Source: Streptomyces sp. NRRL F-5727
GTDB taxonomy: Bacteria; Actinomycetota; Actinomycetes; Streptomycetales; Streptomycetaceae
Direction of reading: 5' to 3'
Length of the DNA: 64,000 nt
Assembly: GCF_000719555.1 (NCBI RefSeq)
Contig: NZ_JOGX01000005.1
Location: 62,001 to 126,000, forward strand
Position numbers and translations under genes: made by a program. The notes below the pieces were generated by a model. The model worked only from the letters and a program-made list of their open reading frames with translations, had not been told where the DNA came from and did no database searches. Shown piece after piece: positions 18,125 through 27,407 of this stretch. Each line of letters opens with the position of its first letter. Within the stretch, counting starts at the first letter, position 1.

Positions 18125-20353
18125 ATGAGCACGTTTCACCTCAGCAGGCGCTCCGTTCTCGCCGGCTCCGCCGCCGCCGCGGTCGTCTCCCTGCCCGCGG
18201 TCTCGGGGCAGGCGCAGGCCGCCTCGGCCGCCACCCCGGCCGCCGCCGGGAGCGGCGGCTACCGGTGGCGCGGCGCCGTCATGGGCGGCACCGGGTTCAT
18301 CAGCGGGGTGCTGTTCCACCCGTCGGTACGGGGCCTCGCCTACGCCAGGACCGACATCGGGGGCGCCTACCGCTGGGACGACCGCACCGACCGCTGGATC
18401 CCGCTGACCGACCACCTCGGCTGGGACGACTGGAACCTCCTCGGCGTCGAGGCCATGGCCGTCGACCCGACCCACCGGAACAGGCTGTACCTCGCCCTCG
18501 GCACGTACACCCAGCCCTGGGCCGGCAACGGGGCCGTGCTGCGCTCCGAGGACCGGGGTGCCACCTGGCAGCGCACGGACCTCACCGTGAAGCTCGGCGC
18601 CAACGAGGACGGGCGGGGATGCGGCGAACGGCTCCTGGTCGACCCGCGGAACTGCGACACGCTGTGGCTCGGCACCCGGCACGACGGACTGCTCAGGTCG
18701 ACCGACCGAGGCGCCACGTGGCGGCCGGCCGCCTTCCCCGCCACGCCGAGCGCCACCGGCCAGGGCATCACCCTCCTGGTCGCCGCGGGCCGTACCGTCT
18801 ACGCCGGCTGGGGCGACTCCGACGGCACGGCCGACCGCCCCAACCTGTACCGCACGTCTGACGGAAGGACCTGGGAGCCCGTCCCCGGGCAGCCGACCGG
18901 CCGCGCCGCCAGGGTCCCGATCCGCGCCGCGTACGACCGCCTCACCCGCGAGCTGTACGTGACGTACGCCGACGCCCCCGGCCCCAACGGCCAGTCCGAC
19001 GGCAGCGTGCACAAGCTGCGGACGACGACCGGGAAGTGGACCGAGGTCACCCCCGTGAAACCCGGCGGGGTGACGGGCGACGGCGGGACCGACGCCTTCG
19101 GCTACGGCGGCGTCGCCGTCGACGCCCGACGGCCGGGGACGCTCGTCGTGTCCACCAACAACCGCTGGGCCGAGATCGACACCGTCTTCCGCTCCACCGA
19201 CGGCGGCCGCACCTGGACGTCCCTGAAGGACGAGGCCGTCCTCGACGTCTCCGAGACGCCCTACCTCAAGTGGGGTGGCGACAAGCCCAAGTTCGGCTGG
19301 TGGATCCAGGCCCTCGGCCTCGACCCGTTCGACTCACGGCACGTGGTCTACGGCACCGGCGCGACCCTGTACGGCACGCGCGACCTCAGGCGCTGGGCAC
19401 CGCAGATCCGCGGCCTGGAGGAGACCGCGATCCTCCACCTGATCTCACCGCCCGTCGGAGAGGCACATCTGATCAGCGGCAACGGCGACATCGGCGTGAT
19501 GTACCACGAGTCGCTCACGGCATCCCCCTCACGCGGCATGGCGTCGAACCCCGTGTTCGGTTCGACGACGGGACTCGCCCAGGCCGCGGCCCGGCCCTCG
19601 TACGTCGTGCGCACCGGCTGGAGCGGAAGCGCCAACGGCGCCTGGTCGGACGACGGCGGACGCACCTGGTCGCCCTTCGCCTCCCAGCCGGCCGCCGCCA
19701 AGGACGCGCCCGGCCCGATCGTCACCAACGCCGACGGCAGTGTGCTCCTGTGGTCCCTCGGCTCCTCGAACGGCACCGTCCACCCGGCGTACCGCTCGAC
19801 CGACAACGGCACCACCTGGACCGAGGCCACCTCCGTCCCGAAGGGCGCCGTCCTGGTCGCGGACCCCGCGGACCCGACGCGCTTCTACGCCTACGACACG
19901 GCCGCCGGCACGGTTCACGCCAGCACCGACGGCGGCCTGACCTTCACCGCCAAGGCCGCCGGCCTGCCCTCGGGCGACGCGCAGTTCCAGCTGACCGCGG
20001 CACCGGAGCGCTCCGGCGATCTGTGGCTCAGCGCGAAGGAGGCCGGACTGTACCGCTCCACCGACGGCGGCGCCACCTTCACCAGGGTCGGCAGCTGCCG
20101 GTCCTCGCACACCCTGGGCTTCGGCAAGGCCGCCCCGGGCGCCACCTACCCGGCGCTCTACATGGTCGGCGCGACCGAGGGCCCCCACGCCGTCCACCGC
20201 TCCGACGACGAGGCGAGGAGCTGGGTGCGGATCAACGACGACCAGCACCAGTGGGGCTGGATCGGCCGGGTCGTCACCGGCGATCCGCGGGTGTACGGCC
20301 GGGTCTACCTCGGCACCAACGGGCGCGGCGTGCAGTACGGGGAGCCCGTCTGA
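18125..20353 (+). CDS. Secreted GH74 xyloglucanase
   Basis: A 742-residue enzyme that cleaves the beta-1,4-glucan backbone of xyloglucan outside the cell. Residues 1-32 form a Tat-type signal (SRRSVLAG, cleavage after QAQA). The rest is the two-propeller GH74 fold with many sialidase-like Asp-box repeats (RSEDRGATW, RSTDRGATW, RSTDGGRTW, SDDGGRTW, RSTDNGTTW, RSTDGGATF). D77 in YARTDIGGAYRW is the conserved N-terminal catalytic Asp. There is no carbohydrate-binding module. GAGG precedes the ATG. Its stop overlaps the GH42 start (TGATG), so the two are coupled. It is the strongest evidence that xyloglucan is the target of this locus. Confidence 0.93.
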   Translation: MSTFHLSRRSVLAGSAAAAVVSLPAVSGQAQAASAATPAAAGSGGYRWRGAVMGGTGFISGVLFHPSVRGLAYARTDIGGAYRWDDRTDRWIPLTDHLGWDDWNLLGVEAMAVDPTHRNRLYLALGTYTQPWAGNGAVLRSEDRGATWQRTDLTVKLGANEDGRGCGERLLVDPRNCDTLWLGTRHDGLLRSTDRGATWRPAAFPATPSATGQGITLLVAAGRTVYAGWGDSDGTADRPNLYRTSDGRTWEPVPGQPTGRAARVPIRAAYDRLTRELYVTYADAPGPNGQSDGSVHKLRTTTGKWTEVTPVKPGGVTGDGGTDAFGYGGVAVDARRPGTLVVSTNNRWAEIDTVFRSTDGGRTWTSLKDEAVLDVSETPYLKWGGDKPKFGWWIQALGLDPFDSRHVVYGTGATLYGTRDLRRWAPQIRGLEETAILHLISPPVGEAHLISGNGDIGVMYHESLTASPSRGMASNPVFGSTTGLAQAAARPSYVVRTGWSGSANGAWSDDGGRTWSPFASQPAAAKDAPGPIVTNADGSVLLWSLGSSNGTVHPAYRSTDNGTTWTEATSVPKGAVLVADPADPTRFYAYDTAAGTVHASTDGGLTFTAKAAGLPSGDAQFQLTAAPERSGDLWLSAKEAGLYRSTDGGATFTRVGSCRSSHTLGFGKAAPGATYPALYMVGATEGPHAVHRSDDEARSWVRINDDQHQWGWIGRVVTGDPRVYGRVYLGTNGRGVQYGEPV

Positions 20354-22320
20354 TGCCCGGCCTGAGCGACGCGACCCGCGGCCGCCTTCTCTTCGGCGGC
20401 GACTACAACCCGGAGCAGTGGCCGGAGGAGACCTGGCACGAGGACGTCCGGCTGATGAAGGCGGCCGGGGTCAACTCGGTCACCCTCGGCGTCTTCTCCT
20501 GGTCGACGCTGGAACCGACACCGGGCGCCCGGGAGTTCGGGTGGCTGGACACGGTGATGGACCTGATGCACGACCACGGCATCGGCGTCGTCCTCGCCAC
20601 CCCGACCGCCTCGCCCCCGCCCTGGATGGGCCGGCTGCACCCGGACACCCTGCCCGTCACCGAGGACGGCCGCACCGAGTGGTGGGGCGGCCGGCAGCAC
20701 TTCTCGCACTCCAGCGCCACCTACCGGCGCTACGCCGCCGCCATCACCGAGGACCTCGCCGCCCGCTACGCCGGCCATCCGGCGCTGAGGATGTGGCACA
20801 TCAACAACGAGTACTGCACCTTCGACTACGGCGACGAGGCCGCGGCGGCCTTCCGCCGCTGGCTGCGCGCGAGGTACGGCACCCTCGACGCCCTCAACGC
20901 GGCATGGGGCACCGCCTTCTGGAGCCAGGGGTACGACACCTGGGACGGCGTCCTGCCGCCCCGCCTGGCCCACTACATGCGCAACCCCACCCAGGTACTG
21001 GACTTCAGGCGCTTCACCTCCGACATGCTCCTGGAGTGCTACGTCGCCGAGCGGGACATCGTCCGCCGCCACACCCCGGACATCCCGGTCACCACCAACT
21101 TCATGCCGCTGTGGACGGGCCAGGACGCCTGGCGCTGGGCCGAGGAGGAGGACGTCGTCTCCGTCGACATCTACCCGGACCCGCGCGACCCGCTGGGCGC
21201 CCAGAGCGGCGCCCTCGTCCAGGACATGACCCGCTCCCAGGCGCGCGGGCCGTGGATGCTCATGGAGCAGGCCGCCGGGCCCGTCAACTGGCGGGGCGTG
21301 AACCACCCCAAGCCCCGGGGCCTCAACCGGCTCTGGTCCCTGCAGGCCGTGGCCCGGGGCGCCGACGCCGTCTGCTACTTCCAGTGGCGCCAGTCCCGGC
21401 AGGGCGCGGAGAAGTTCCACTCCGGCATGGTCAGTCACGCCGGCGAGGAGGGCCGGACGTACCAGGAGGTCAAGCGGCTCGGCGCGGAGCTGGAGCGGAT
21501 CGCCGCCGGGACGGCCGGCCGGACCGTCACCGCGGACATCGCGGTCCTGCACGACTGGCACGCCTGGTGGGCCGGCGCCCACGACGGCCGCCTGTCCGGC
21601 CGGATGGACTACCCCGACGTCCTGCACGCCTGGCACCGGGCCCTCTGGCAGGCGCACCTCACCACCGACTTCGCCCACCCCGAGCACGACCTGACGCCGT
21701 ACTCCGTCGTCGTCGTGCCGCAGCTCTACGCCCTCACCGACGCGGCGGTCGACAACCTCCTCGCCTACGTCCGCCAGGGCGGCACCCTCGTCTGCGGCTT
21801 CCAGACCGGCGTCGCCGACGAGGACGACCGGGTCCGCGCCGGTGGCATGGACCGCCGGCTGCGCGAGCTGTTCGGCATCCGCACCCTGCACGAGTGGTGG
21901 CCGCTGGAGGCGGGGGAGACCGTCGCCTGCGAGGGCTTCACGGCGTCCCTGTGGTCGGAGGAGCTGGAGGGCGACGGCTCCGCCGACGAGACCGTGCCGT
22001 ACAAGGGCGGTGAACTCGACGGACTGCCCGCCGTCCTGCGCAAGGGCCGGGCCTGGTACGTCTCCACGCTCCCGGAGCCGGAGGCGCTGCGCGACCTGCT
22101 GGCCCGGATCGCCTCCGCCGCGGGCGTCCGGCCGGTGCTCGACGGCCTCCCCGAGCAGGTCGAGGCCGTCCGCCGGGGCGAAGCGCTGTTCGTGCTGAAC
22201 CACGGCCGCGAGCCGGTGACCGTCGAGGTGCCCGGCACCCACCACGATCTCCTCACGGGGAACGCCGTCACCGACCGGGTCACCCTCGGCCGCTACGGCG
22301 TGGCGGTGCTCCGCCCGTGA
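20353..22320 (+). CDS. GH42 beta-galactosidase
   Basis: A 655-residue cytoplasmic enzyme that removes terminal beta-galactose, such as the galactosyl caps on xyloglucan side chains, or beta-arabinopyranose. The start GGDYNPEQWPEETW is characteristic of GH42. The acid/base is E153 in WHINNEY and the nucleophile is E305 in WMLMEQAAG. The order is a barrel (about 1-385), a trimerisation domain (about 390-600, LHDWHAWW to FQTGVADE) and a small C-terminal beta domain. It is translationally coupled to the GH74 gene and is the last gene of the operon before the convergent lacI. Confidence 0.93.
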   Translation: MPGLSDATRGRLLFGGDYNPEQWPEETWHEDVRLMKAAGVNSVTLGVFSWSTLEPTPGAREFGWLDTVMDLMHDHGIGVVLATPTASPPPWMGRLHPDTLPVTEDGRTEWWGGRQHFSHSSATYRRYAAAITEDLAARYAGHPALRMWHINNEYCTFDYGDEAAAAFRRWLRARYGTLDALNAAWGTAFWSQGYDTWDGVLPPRLAHYMRNPTQVLDFRRFTSDMLLECYVAERDIVRRHTPDIPVTTNFMPLWTGQDAWRWAEEEDVVSVDIYPDPRDPLGAQSGALVQDMTRSQARGPWMLMEQAAGPVNWRGVNHPKPRGLNRLWSLQAVARGADAVCYFQWRQSRQGAEKFHSGMVSHAGEEGRTYQEVKRLGAELERIAAGTAGRTVTADIAVLHDWHAWWAGAHDGRLSGRMDYPDVLHAWHRALWQAHLTTDFAHPEHDLTPYSVVVVPQLYALTDAAVDNLLAYVRQGGTLVCGFQTGVADEDDRVRAGGMDRRLRELFGIRTLHEWWPLEAGETVACEGFTASLWSEELEGDGSADETVPYKGGELDGLPAVLRKGRAWYVSTLPEPEALRDLLARIASAAGVRPVLDGLPEQVEAVRRGEALFVLNHGREPVTVEVPGTHHDLLTGNAVTDRVTLGRYGVAVLRP

Positions 22321-22370
22321 CCCCCGTCCACGGTCCCTCGACCCGGACGTAGAGCGGGGTCGCCTCGCCG

Positions 22371-23375
22371 TCAGGGCGCCGACCCGGTGCTCGCCCGCAC
22401 CGTCAACTCCGGTGCGATCAGCGACACCTCGTCGGCGCCTCGGTCGTCGATCTTGGCCACCAGGCGCTCCACCGCCTGCCGGCCCATCTCCTGCGCGGGG
22501 ATGGAGACCGACGTCAGGGGCACCGAAGCCTGGACGGCCAGCTGCTCCGGGCAGATCGCGACCACCGACACGTCCTCGGGGACGGCGCGGCCCTGCCGGC
22601 GCAGCAGGGCCAGCAGGGGCTCGACCGCCTGCTCGTTCTGCACGACGAACCCGGAGGTGCCCGGGCGCTCGTCGAGGATGCGGGTGAGGGTGGCGGCTAT
22701 CGCGTCGTAGCCGCCGCCGCACGGCCGGTGCAGCACCCCGATGCCCAGCTCCCGGGCCCGGGACCGGAGTCCGTCGAGGGTGCGCTCGGCGAAGCCGGTG
22801 TGCCGCTCGTAGACCGCGGGGGCCTCGCCGATGACGGCGATGTCCCGGTGACCGAGCATCGCCAGATGCTCGACGCACAACGCGCCGGTCGCCCTGAAGT
22901 CGAGGTCGACGCAGGTCAGCCCCGAGGTGTCGGCAGGCAGCCCGATCAGCACGGACGGCTGGTCGGTGCCGCGCAGCAACGGCAGCCGCTCGTCGTCGAG
23001 TTCGACGTCCATGAGGATCATCGCGTCGGCGAGCCCGCTGCCGGTGACGCGCCGGACGGCTTCGGGGCCCTCCTCGCCGGTCAGCAGCAGGACGTCGTAC
23101 CCGTGCGTCCGGGCCGTCGTGGCGACCGCGATGGCGATCTCCATCATCACCGGCACGTACATGTCGGTGCGCAGGGGGACCATCAGCGCGATGATGTTCG
23201 ACCTGCTGCTGGCCAGCGCCCGCGCGCCCGCGTTCGGGTGGTATCCCAGTTCGCGGATGCTCTGCTCGACCTGCAGCCGGGTGGCCGCCGAGATGGGCCG
23301 CTTGCCGCTGAGGACGTAGCTCACCGTGCTCGCCGACACTCCGGCGTGCCGGGCGACCTCGGCGAGCGTGACCAT
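22371..23375 (-). CDS. LacI family transcriptional regulator, probable repressor of the locus
   Basis: A 334-residue regulator. Residues 1-50 are the LacI helix-turn-helix and hinge (VTLAEVARHAGVSASTVSYVLSG), with RALASSRSN as hinge helix; the rest is a periplasmic-binding-protein-like sensor domain. LacI members bind palindromes with a central CG and release them when a sugar binds. The palindrome TCGAAGCGCTTCGA occurs 18 bp upstream of its own start and again 111 bp upstream, as well as at the enzyme and transporter genes, so autoregulation and control of the cluster are likely. The inducer is unknown; a xyloglucan-derived oligosaccharide is my guess. Confidence 0.9.
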   Translation of the reverse strand: MVTLAEVARHAGVSASTVSYVLSGKRPISAATRLQVEQSIRELGYHPNAGARALASSRSNIIALMVPLRTDMYVPVMMEIAIAVATTARTHGYDVLLLTGEEGPEAVRRVTGSGLADAMILMDVELDDERLPLLRGTDQPSVLIGLPADTSGLTCVDLDFRATGALCVEHLAMLGHRDIAVIGEAPAVYERHTGFAERTLDGLRSRARELGIGVLHRPCGGGYDAIAATLTRILDERPGTSGFVVQNEQAVEPLLALLRRQGRAVPEDVSVVAICPEQLAVQASVPLTSVSIPAQEMGRQAVERLVAKIDDRGADEVSLIAPELTVRASTGSAP

Positions 23376-23392
23376 CCGGCTCTCCCAGCCTC

Positions 23393-23406
23393 ATGAAGCG
23401 CTTCGA
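23393..23406. promoter_or_regulatory. LacI-type operator just upstream of lacI
   Basis: ATGAAGCGCTTCGA with core 23395-23404. A TTGCAC box at 23434-23439 on the minus strand may be the -35 element, at 27 nt instead of 23. Binding here would give autorepression. Confidence 0.7.
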
Positions 23407-23485
23407 TCGTGTGAGCGAGCGCACCGCTCCTGCGTGCAATGCACGCCGACCCTATCCCCGGGCCCGACGCGTTGTCCATCCTTCG

Positions 23486-23499
23486 TTGAAGCGCTTCGA
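23486..23499. promoter_or_regulatory. Second LacI-type operator between GH43 and lacI
   Basis: TTGAAGCGCTTCGA with core 23488-23497, 93 bp from the neighbouring site and 23 bp past the GH43 stop codon. Confidence 0.7.
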
Positions 23500-23522
23500 C
23501 GCCGGGGGTCCGGGGGCTTCGC

Positions 23523-25037
23523 TCAGCCGTCGAGGGGCTCGTAGTCGAACCAGTCGAAGTGGACGGTGCCCTCCGCGGCGTACATGCCGATGACCCGGCC
23601 CGTGAAGCCGCCGGCGACCTCGGTCGACAGATAGCGGCCGTCGAGGGTCGCGAGCTCCGTGACGGTGCCGTCGGGCTGCTCGACACCAAAGGAGACGACG
23701 TCGGGGCCCGTGCACGGTCCGTGCGGGGTCGGCGGTTCCGTGACCGTGACGGCGAGGACGACCGGCCCGGCGGGCACGGACCGCGCGGCCACGACCGTGC
23801 GCAGCGAGCCGACCCGCGCGACGGCCCGTACCTCCGTGCCGGACACCTCGATCGCGTAGTGGTGCCGCTCGTCGAGCCGGACGGCGAGGCCGCCGCACCC
23901 CTCCGCGGCATCGACCAGAGTGCGCGCCCGGCACGCGAGGTGCTGCTGGCGCCGGCCGGTGAACACCACGTCGGGCTCGTCCAGGGAGGCTCCCCGCGCC
24001 CGGAGCGTGAGCCAGCCGGGGCGCTCCTCGGTGGTGCAGAGTCCGGCCGGCCGGTCGCGCAGGGAGATCCAGGACGGTCGCAGGTCGGCGAGGTCGAAGT
24101 CGTCCCGCTGCTCCTCGACGGGGCCGGGGGAGAGCGGCCAGGGGAGCTCGGGCAGGTCCAGGGCCACCTCGCCGACGACCGGCCAGTCGTCCACCCAGGT
24201 CACGGGGGCCAGGAAGGTCTCCCGGCCGAGCACGTGCCAGCCCGGCGTGCCGCCGCCGGGCCGGACGCCGAGCAGCACCATCCACCAGGAGCCGTCGGGG
24301 CCCTGGACGAGATCGGCGTGCCCGGTGTTCTGCACGGGGTGGTCGGTGCCGCGGTGGGTGAGGACCGGGTTGGCCGGGCACGGCTCGAACGGGCCGGCGG
24401 GCGTACGGCCGCGGGCGATCGAGACACCGTGGCCGCGCTCGGTGCCGCCCTCGGCGATGAGGAGGTACCAGTAGTCCCCGATCCGGTACAGGTGCGGCGC
24501 CTCCGGGGCCTTGGCGCCGGGCCCGCCGGACCAGAGTCGGTGCGGTGTCCCGTACGTCTGCCCGGTGGACGGGTCGAGACGGACCTGCGCGACCCCGGCG
24601 ACCGTGCACCAGCAGGTGCCGTCCTCCTCCCACACCAGGTCGGGATCGATGCCGGGCACTCCCGGCGCCCAGACGGGGTCCGACCACGGTCCGGCGGGGT
24701 CGGTCGCGGTGACGATCAGGTTGCCGCCGCCCTCGCTGCAGTTGGTGACGATCAACCAGAAGCGTCCGTCGTGGTGGCGCAGGGTGGGGGCGTAGATCCC
24801 GCCGGAGGACGGCATGGAGGCGGGCAGCCGCAGTTGTTCCGGCCGGTCCAGGGCGTTGCCGATCTGCGTCCAGTGCACCAGGTCGCGGCTGTGGAAGAGG
24901 GGGACGCCGGGGAAGTACTCGAAGCTGGAGCAGGCCAGGTAGTAGTCGTCGCCGACGCGGCAGACGCTGGGGTCGGGGTGGAAGCCGGGGATCACGGGGT
25001 TGCCGAGGCGTCGGTCCGTGCGGCGCAGTGGGGGCAC
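23523..25037 (-). CDS. GH43 beta-xylosidase / alpha-L-arabinofuranosidase
   Basis: A 504-residue cytoplasmic enzyme. The propeller (about 10-310) begins NPVIPGFHPDPSVCRVGDDYY, holding the conserved base Asp; GIDPDLVWEEDG carries the pKa-modulating Asp and KAPEAPHLYRIG the acid Glu. A C-terminal beta-sandwich (about 320-504, ending HFDWFDYEPL) is the DUF1349/XynB-C type seen in two-domain GH43 xylosidases. No ATG fits; the GTG at 25037 has AGAGGA 8 nt upstream. It follows the GH36 gene by 53 bp on the same strand, so they form an operon. The substrate could be xylose or arabinose; the sequence alone does not decide. Confidence 0.88.
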   Translation of the reverse strand: MPPLRRTDRRLGNPVIPGFHPDPSVCRVGDDYYLACSSFEYFPGVPLFHSRDLVHWTQIGNALDRPEQLRLPASMPSSGGIYAPTLRHHDGRFWLIVTNCSEGGGNLIVTATDPAGPWSDPVWAPGVPGIDPDLVWEEDGTCWCTVAGVAQVRLDPSTGQTYGTPHRLWSGGPGAKAPEAPHLYRIGDYWYLLIAEGGTERGHGVSIARGRTPAGPFEPCPANPVLTHRGTDHPVQNTGHADLVQGPDGSWWMVLLGVRPGGGTPGWHVLGRETFLAPVTWVDDWPVVGEVALDLPELPWPLSPGPVEEQRDDFDLADLRPSWISLRDRPAGLCTTEERPGWLTLRARGASLDEPDVVFTGRRQQHLACRARTLVDAAEGCGGLAVRLDERHHYAIEVSGTEVRAVARVGSLRTVVAARSVPAGPVVLAVTVTEPPTPHGPCTGPDVVSFGVEQPDGTVTELATLDGRYLSTEVAGGFTGRVIGMYAAEGTVHFDWFDYEPLDG

Positions 25038-25090
25038 CCGAGGGGTCCTCTCGTCGATGCGTGCGGGAGTCGGTGCGTGGTCGGGGTGGT

Positions 25091-27226
25091 TCAGGGGGCG
25101 CCGGGGACCGTGGGGGTGACGCGGAGGAGGACGGCGGACGGCGCGGTGGGCAGGGTCAGGCTCAGCTCGGCCGTGCCGGGCCGCCAGGCGGCATCGGCCC
25201 GGCCGGCCGAGGGATAGAGCAGGTCGACCCGGGCGGGGGTGTCCCGCAGGTGGGGCAGGCGAAGCGTCGCCGTGGCGTCGGCTCCCGGGCGGCGCCAGGC
25301 CGTGAGGTACGTGGTGGCGGGCGCACGCATGGCCAGGGCGATCCAGGGGTCGTCCCAGGCGGGAAGGCCGAGCGGCCAGGAGGGTACGGCCTGCGGAAGG
25401 TCGGCACGGATGGCCTTGTACACCGCCACCGCCTCGTGGACCAGGGCGCGGGCGTCCCCCTCGAGTTCGGGCAGGCGGCCGGAGAGGTGGATCCGGCCGA
25501 GCAGCGCGTTGGCCATGGTGAAGGCCACCTCGTCGAGGGAGTCCTCCGGCCGGGGGTACGCCCAGACGGCACCCTGTTCGGGGGTGACGGCGGTGGGCGC
25601 GGAGGCCGCGATGGGGGCGTAGAGGTGGAGGTTCTGCTGGTCGCTGGTGGACTGCAGCTGCAGCCGGGACAGCAGGGCGTCGTCCCAGCGCATGCCGCCG
25701 GAGGCGCAGTTCTCCACGACCAGGTGCGGGTACCGGTCGAGGACGCCGTCGAGCCAGTCGAGGTGCGCCCGGTTGTGGCCGAGCAGGCCGGCGCCCGGGG
25801 TCTCGCCGGGGTGGGCGCTGGTGCCGGAGCCGGGGTCGATGTTGTGGTCGAGCTTGAGGTAGCCGACGCCCCACTCGCCGACCAGGCGGTCCACGACCCG
25901 GTCCAGGTGGGCCCGGGCGGCCGGGTGGCGCAGGTCCAGGTGGTACCGGCCGGTCTCCGTGACGCGGACCCCGTCGCGGCGGAAGAACGCCTCGTCGGGC
26001 AGGGACGTGGCCATGGGGCTGTGGACGCCGATGACCTCCGGCTCCAGCCACAGGCCGGGCACCATGCCGCGTCGCCGGATGTGGTCCAGCACCTCGTGGA
26101 TCCCCTTCTCGCCGGGGAAGCGGGAGGCGGCCGGCTCCCAGGCGCCGACGCTGGTCCACCAGCCGCCGTCACCGTCGTCGTACCAGCCCGCGTCGATGAC
26201 GAAGTGCTCGGCGCCGGCCGTGGCTGCGGCGTCGATCAGCGGCAGCAGCCTGTCGGTGGTGGGATCGCCCATCAGGCAGTTCATGTAGTCGTTGAAGACG
26301 ACGGGCAGGCGCTGGTGGTCGGTATGGGGGCGGCGCCGGGCGCGGCGGTAGCGGGTCAGCGCGGCGAACGCGGAGTCGGGGCCGCCGTCGGCGCCGAAGG
26401 CCAGCGCGGCGGGCACGGTACGGAAGACGGCGCCGGGCTCCAGGGGGTGCCGCCAGCCGTGGTGGGTGTCGGTGGGCCCGAACAGTGCGGCGTAGGCCGC
26501 CCCGTCGTGCTCCTGGCACTCCCAGCGCCAGCCCCCGCCGTTGTGCTCGATCTGCCACACCCAACTGCGTCCGGTGCGCCGGTCCGTCAGACCGCCCATG
26601 GGCAGGTGTCCGCAACCGGACCAGGTGCCCTGCCCGTTCAGGGCGAAGCCGGCCTTGCCGTGGCCGTACGTCACGCTTCCGCTGACGCCGGGTGTGGTCC
26701 GGCGCATCGGCTGCCGCTGCCAACGGCACTCGGCGAGCCAGTCGTTGTCCGCCCACAGCAGGTCGGCGGCGTCGACGGCCGCCGGGTCCCGCGGGGTGAG
26801 GCAGCCCACCGTGAGCGAGCTGACCGACTCCAGGTGCAGGGTGGTCCGCCCCTCGTTGCGCAGCGTCACCTCACTGCGGAGCACCGGGATGCCGTCCGGC
26901 GACCGGTAGGCCACCTCCGCGACCAGCCCGGTCTCCGGGTCGTGGAGCTGCACGGTCAGCGTGTGCCAGTCGCCGTCGCGGGCCGCGCGGTGGGCCCGGT
27001 GGCGCAGCCGCCCGCCGAGAGCGGTTCCGACGAGGCGGCTGCCCGACCAGTCGCGGCCGTGACCCGCGGCCGTCACCTCCACCAGGGGGAGTGACGGACC
27101 GGGGACCGCCGGCGCTTCGCCGGGCGGTCCGAGGTGCGTAAGGCGCGGGCTGCCGTCGTCGCCGACGACGAGGGCGAGGTGAAGGGCCTCGTGCCCCCAG
27201 TGGAAGGTCCCTTGTTCCTCGGTCAT
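25091..27226 (-). CDS. GH36 alpha-galactosidase
   Basis: A 711-residue cytoplasmic enzyme. A large N-terminal beta-supersandwich (1 to about 315) is followed by the barrel (about 320-640, FNDYMNCLMGDPTTD, VIDAGWYDD) and a short C-terminal beta domain. The nucleophile is D460 in YLKLDHN and the acid/base is D529 in STSDQQN. WLEPEVIG and ENCASGGMRWD are further clan-D signatures. I start at the ATG 27226; an upstream ATG at 27307 would place the operator inside the coding region and is rejected. Two operators lie 68 and 157 bp upstream. Alpha-galactose is not a normal part of xyloglucan, so this gene may widen the range to galactomannan or act on arabinopyranosides. Confidence 0.92.
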   Translation of the reverse strand: MTEEQGTFHWGHEALHLALVVGDDGSPRLTHLGPPGEAPAVPGPSLPLVEVTAAGHGRDWSGSRLVGTALGGRLRHRAHRAARDGDWHTLTVQLHDPETGLVAEVAYRSPDGIPVLRSEVTLRNEGRTTLHLESVSSLTVGCLTPRDPAAVDAADLLWADNDWLAECRWQRQPMRRTTPGVSGSVTYGHGKAGFALNGQGTWSGCGHLPMGGLTDRRTGRSWVWQIEHNGGGWRWECQEHDGAAYAALFGPTDTHHGWRHPLEPGAVFRTVPAALAFGADGGPDSAFAALTRYRRARRRPHTDHQRLPVVFNDYMNCLMGDPTTDRLLPLIDAAATAGAEHFVIDAGWYDDGDGGWWTSVGAWEPAASRFPGEKGIHEVLDHIRRRGMVPGLWLEPEVIGVHSPMATSLPDEAFFRRDGVRVTETGRYHLDLRHPAARAHLDRVVDRLVGEWGVGYLKLDHNIDPGSGTSAHPGETPGAGLLGHNRAHLDWLDGVLDRYPHLVVENCASGGMRWDDALLSRLQLQSTSDQQNLHLYAPIAASAPTAVTPEQGAVWAYPRPEDSLDEVAFTMANALLGRIHLSGRLPELEGDARALVHEAVAVYKAIRADLPQAVPSWPLGLPAWDDPWIALAMRAPATTYLTAWRRPGADATATLRLPHLRDTPARVDLLYPSAGRADAAWRPGTAELSLTLPTAPSAVLLRVTPTVPGAP

Positions 27227-27293
27227 GGCGGCCCTTTCGAGGTCGGTGCCGGCGGTGGGTGCGCGGCCCTCGCGGGCCGTGCGGAAGGCGCTG

Positions 27294-27307
27294 TCGAAGC
27301 GCTTCAC
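27294..27307. promoter_or_regulatory. LacI-type operator upstream of GH36
   Basis: TCGAAGCGCTTCAC with core 27296-27305, 68 bp before the GH36 start on the minus strand. A TTAGCT sequence at about 27315-27320 on that strand may belong to the promoter. Confidence 0.7.
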
Positions 27308-27382
27308 TTCCCGGCGTAAGCTAACGGACCGGTTTCGTAGGAGACAAGGGGTTCTGCCACGGAGGGGGGCCTCCTGCGCACG

Positions 27383-27396
27383 GCGAAGCGCTTCGA
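27383..27396. promoter_or_regulatory. Second LacI-type operator upstream of GH36
   Basis: GCGAAGCGCTTCGA with core 27385-27394. On the minus strand a TTGACA at 27406-27411 lies only 9 nt before it, so here the palindrome would sit inside the -35/-10 spacer. Confidence 0.65.
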
Positions 27397-27407
27397 CAGT
27401 GTCGCTG

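Noticed and set aside
22178..22187. GAAGCGCTGT resembling the LacI operator
   Set aside because: It lies inside the GH42 coding region, differs in the right half and has no promoter elements near it.
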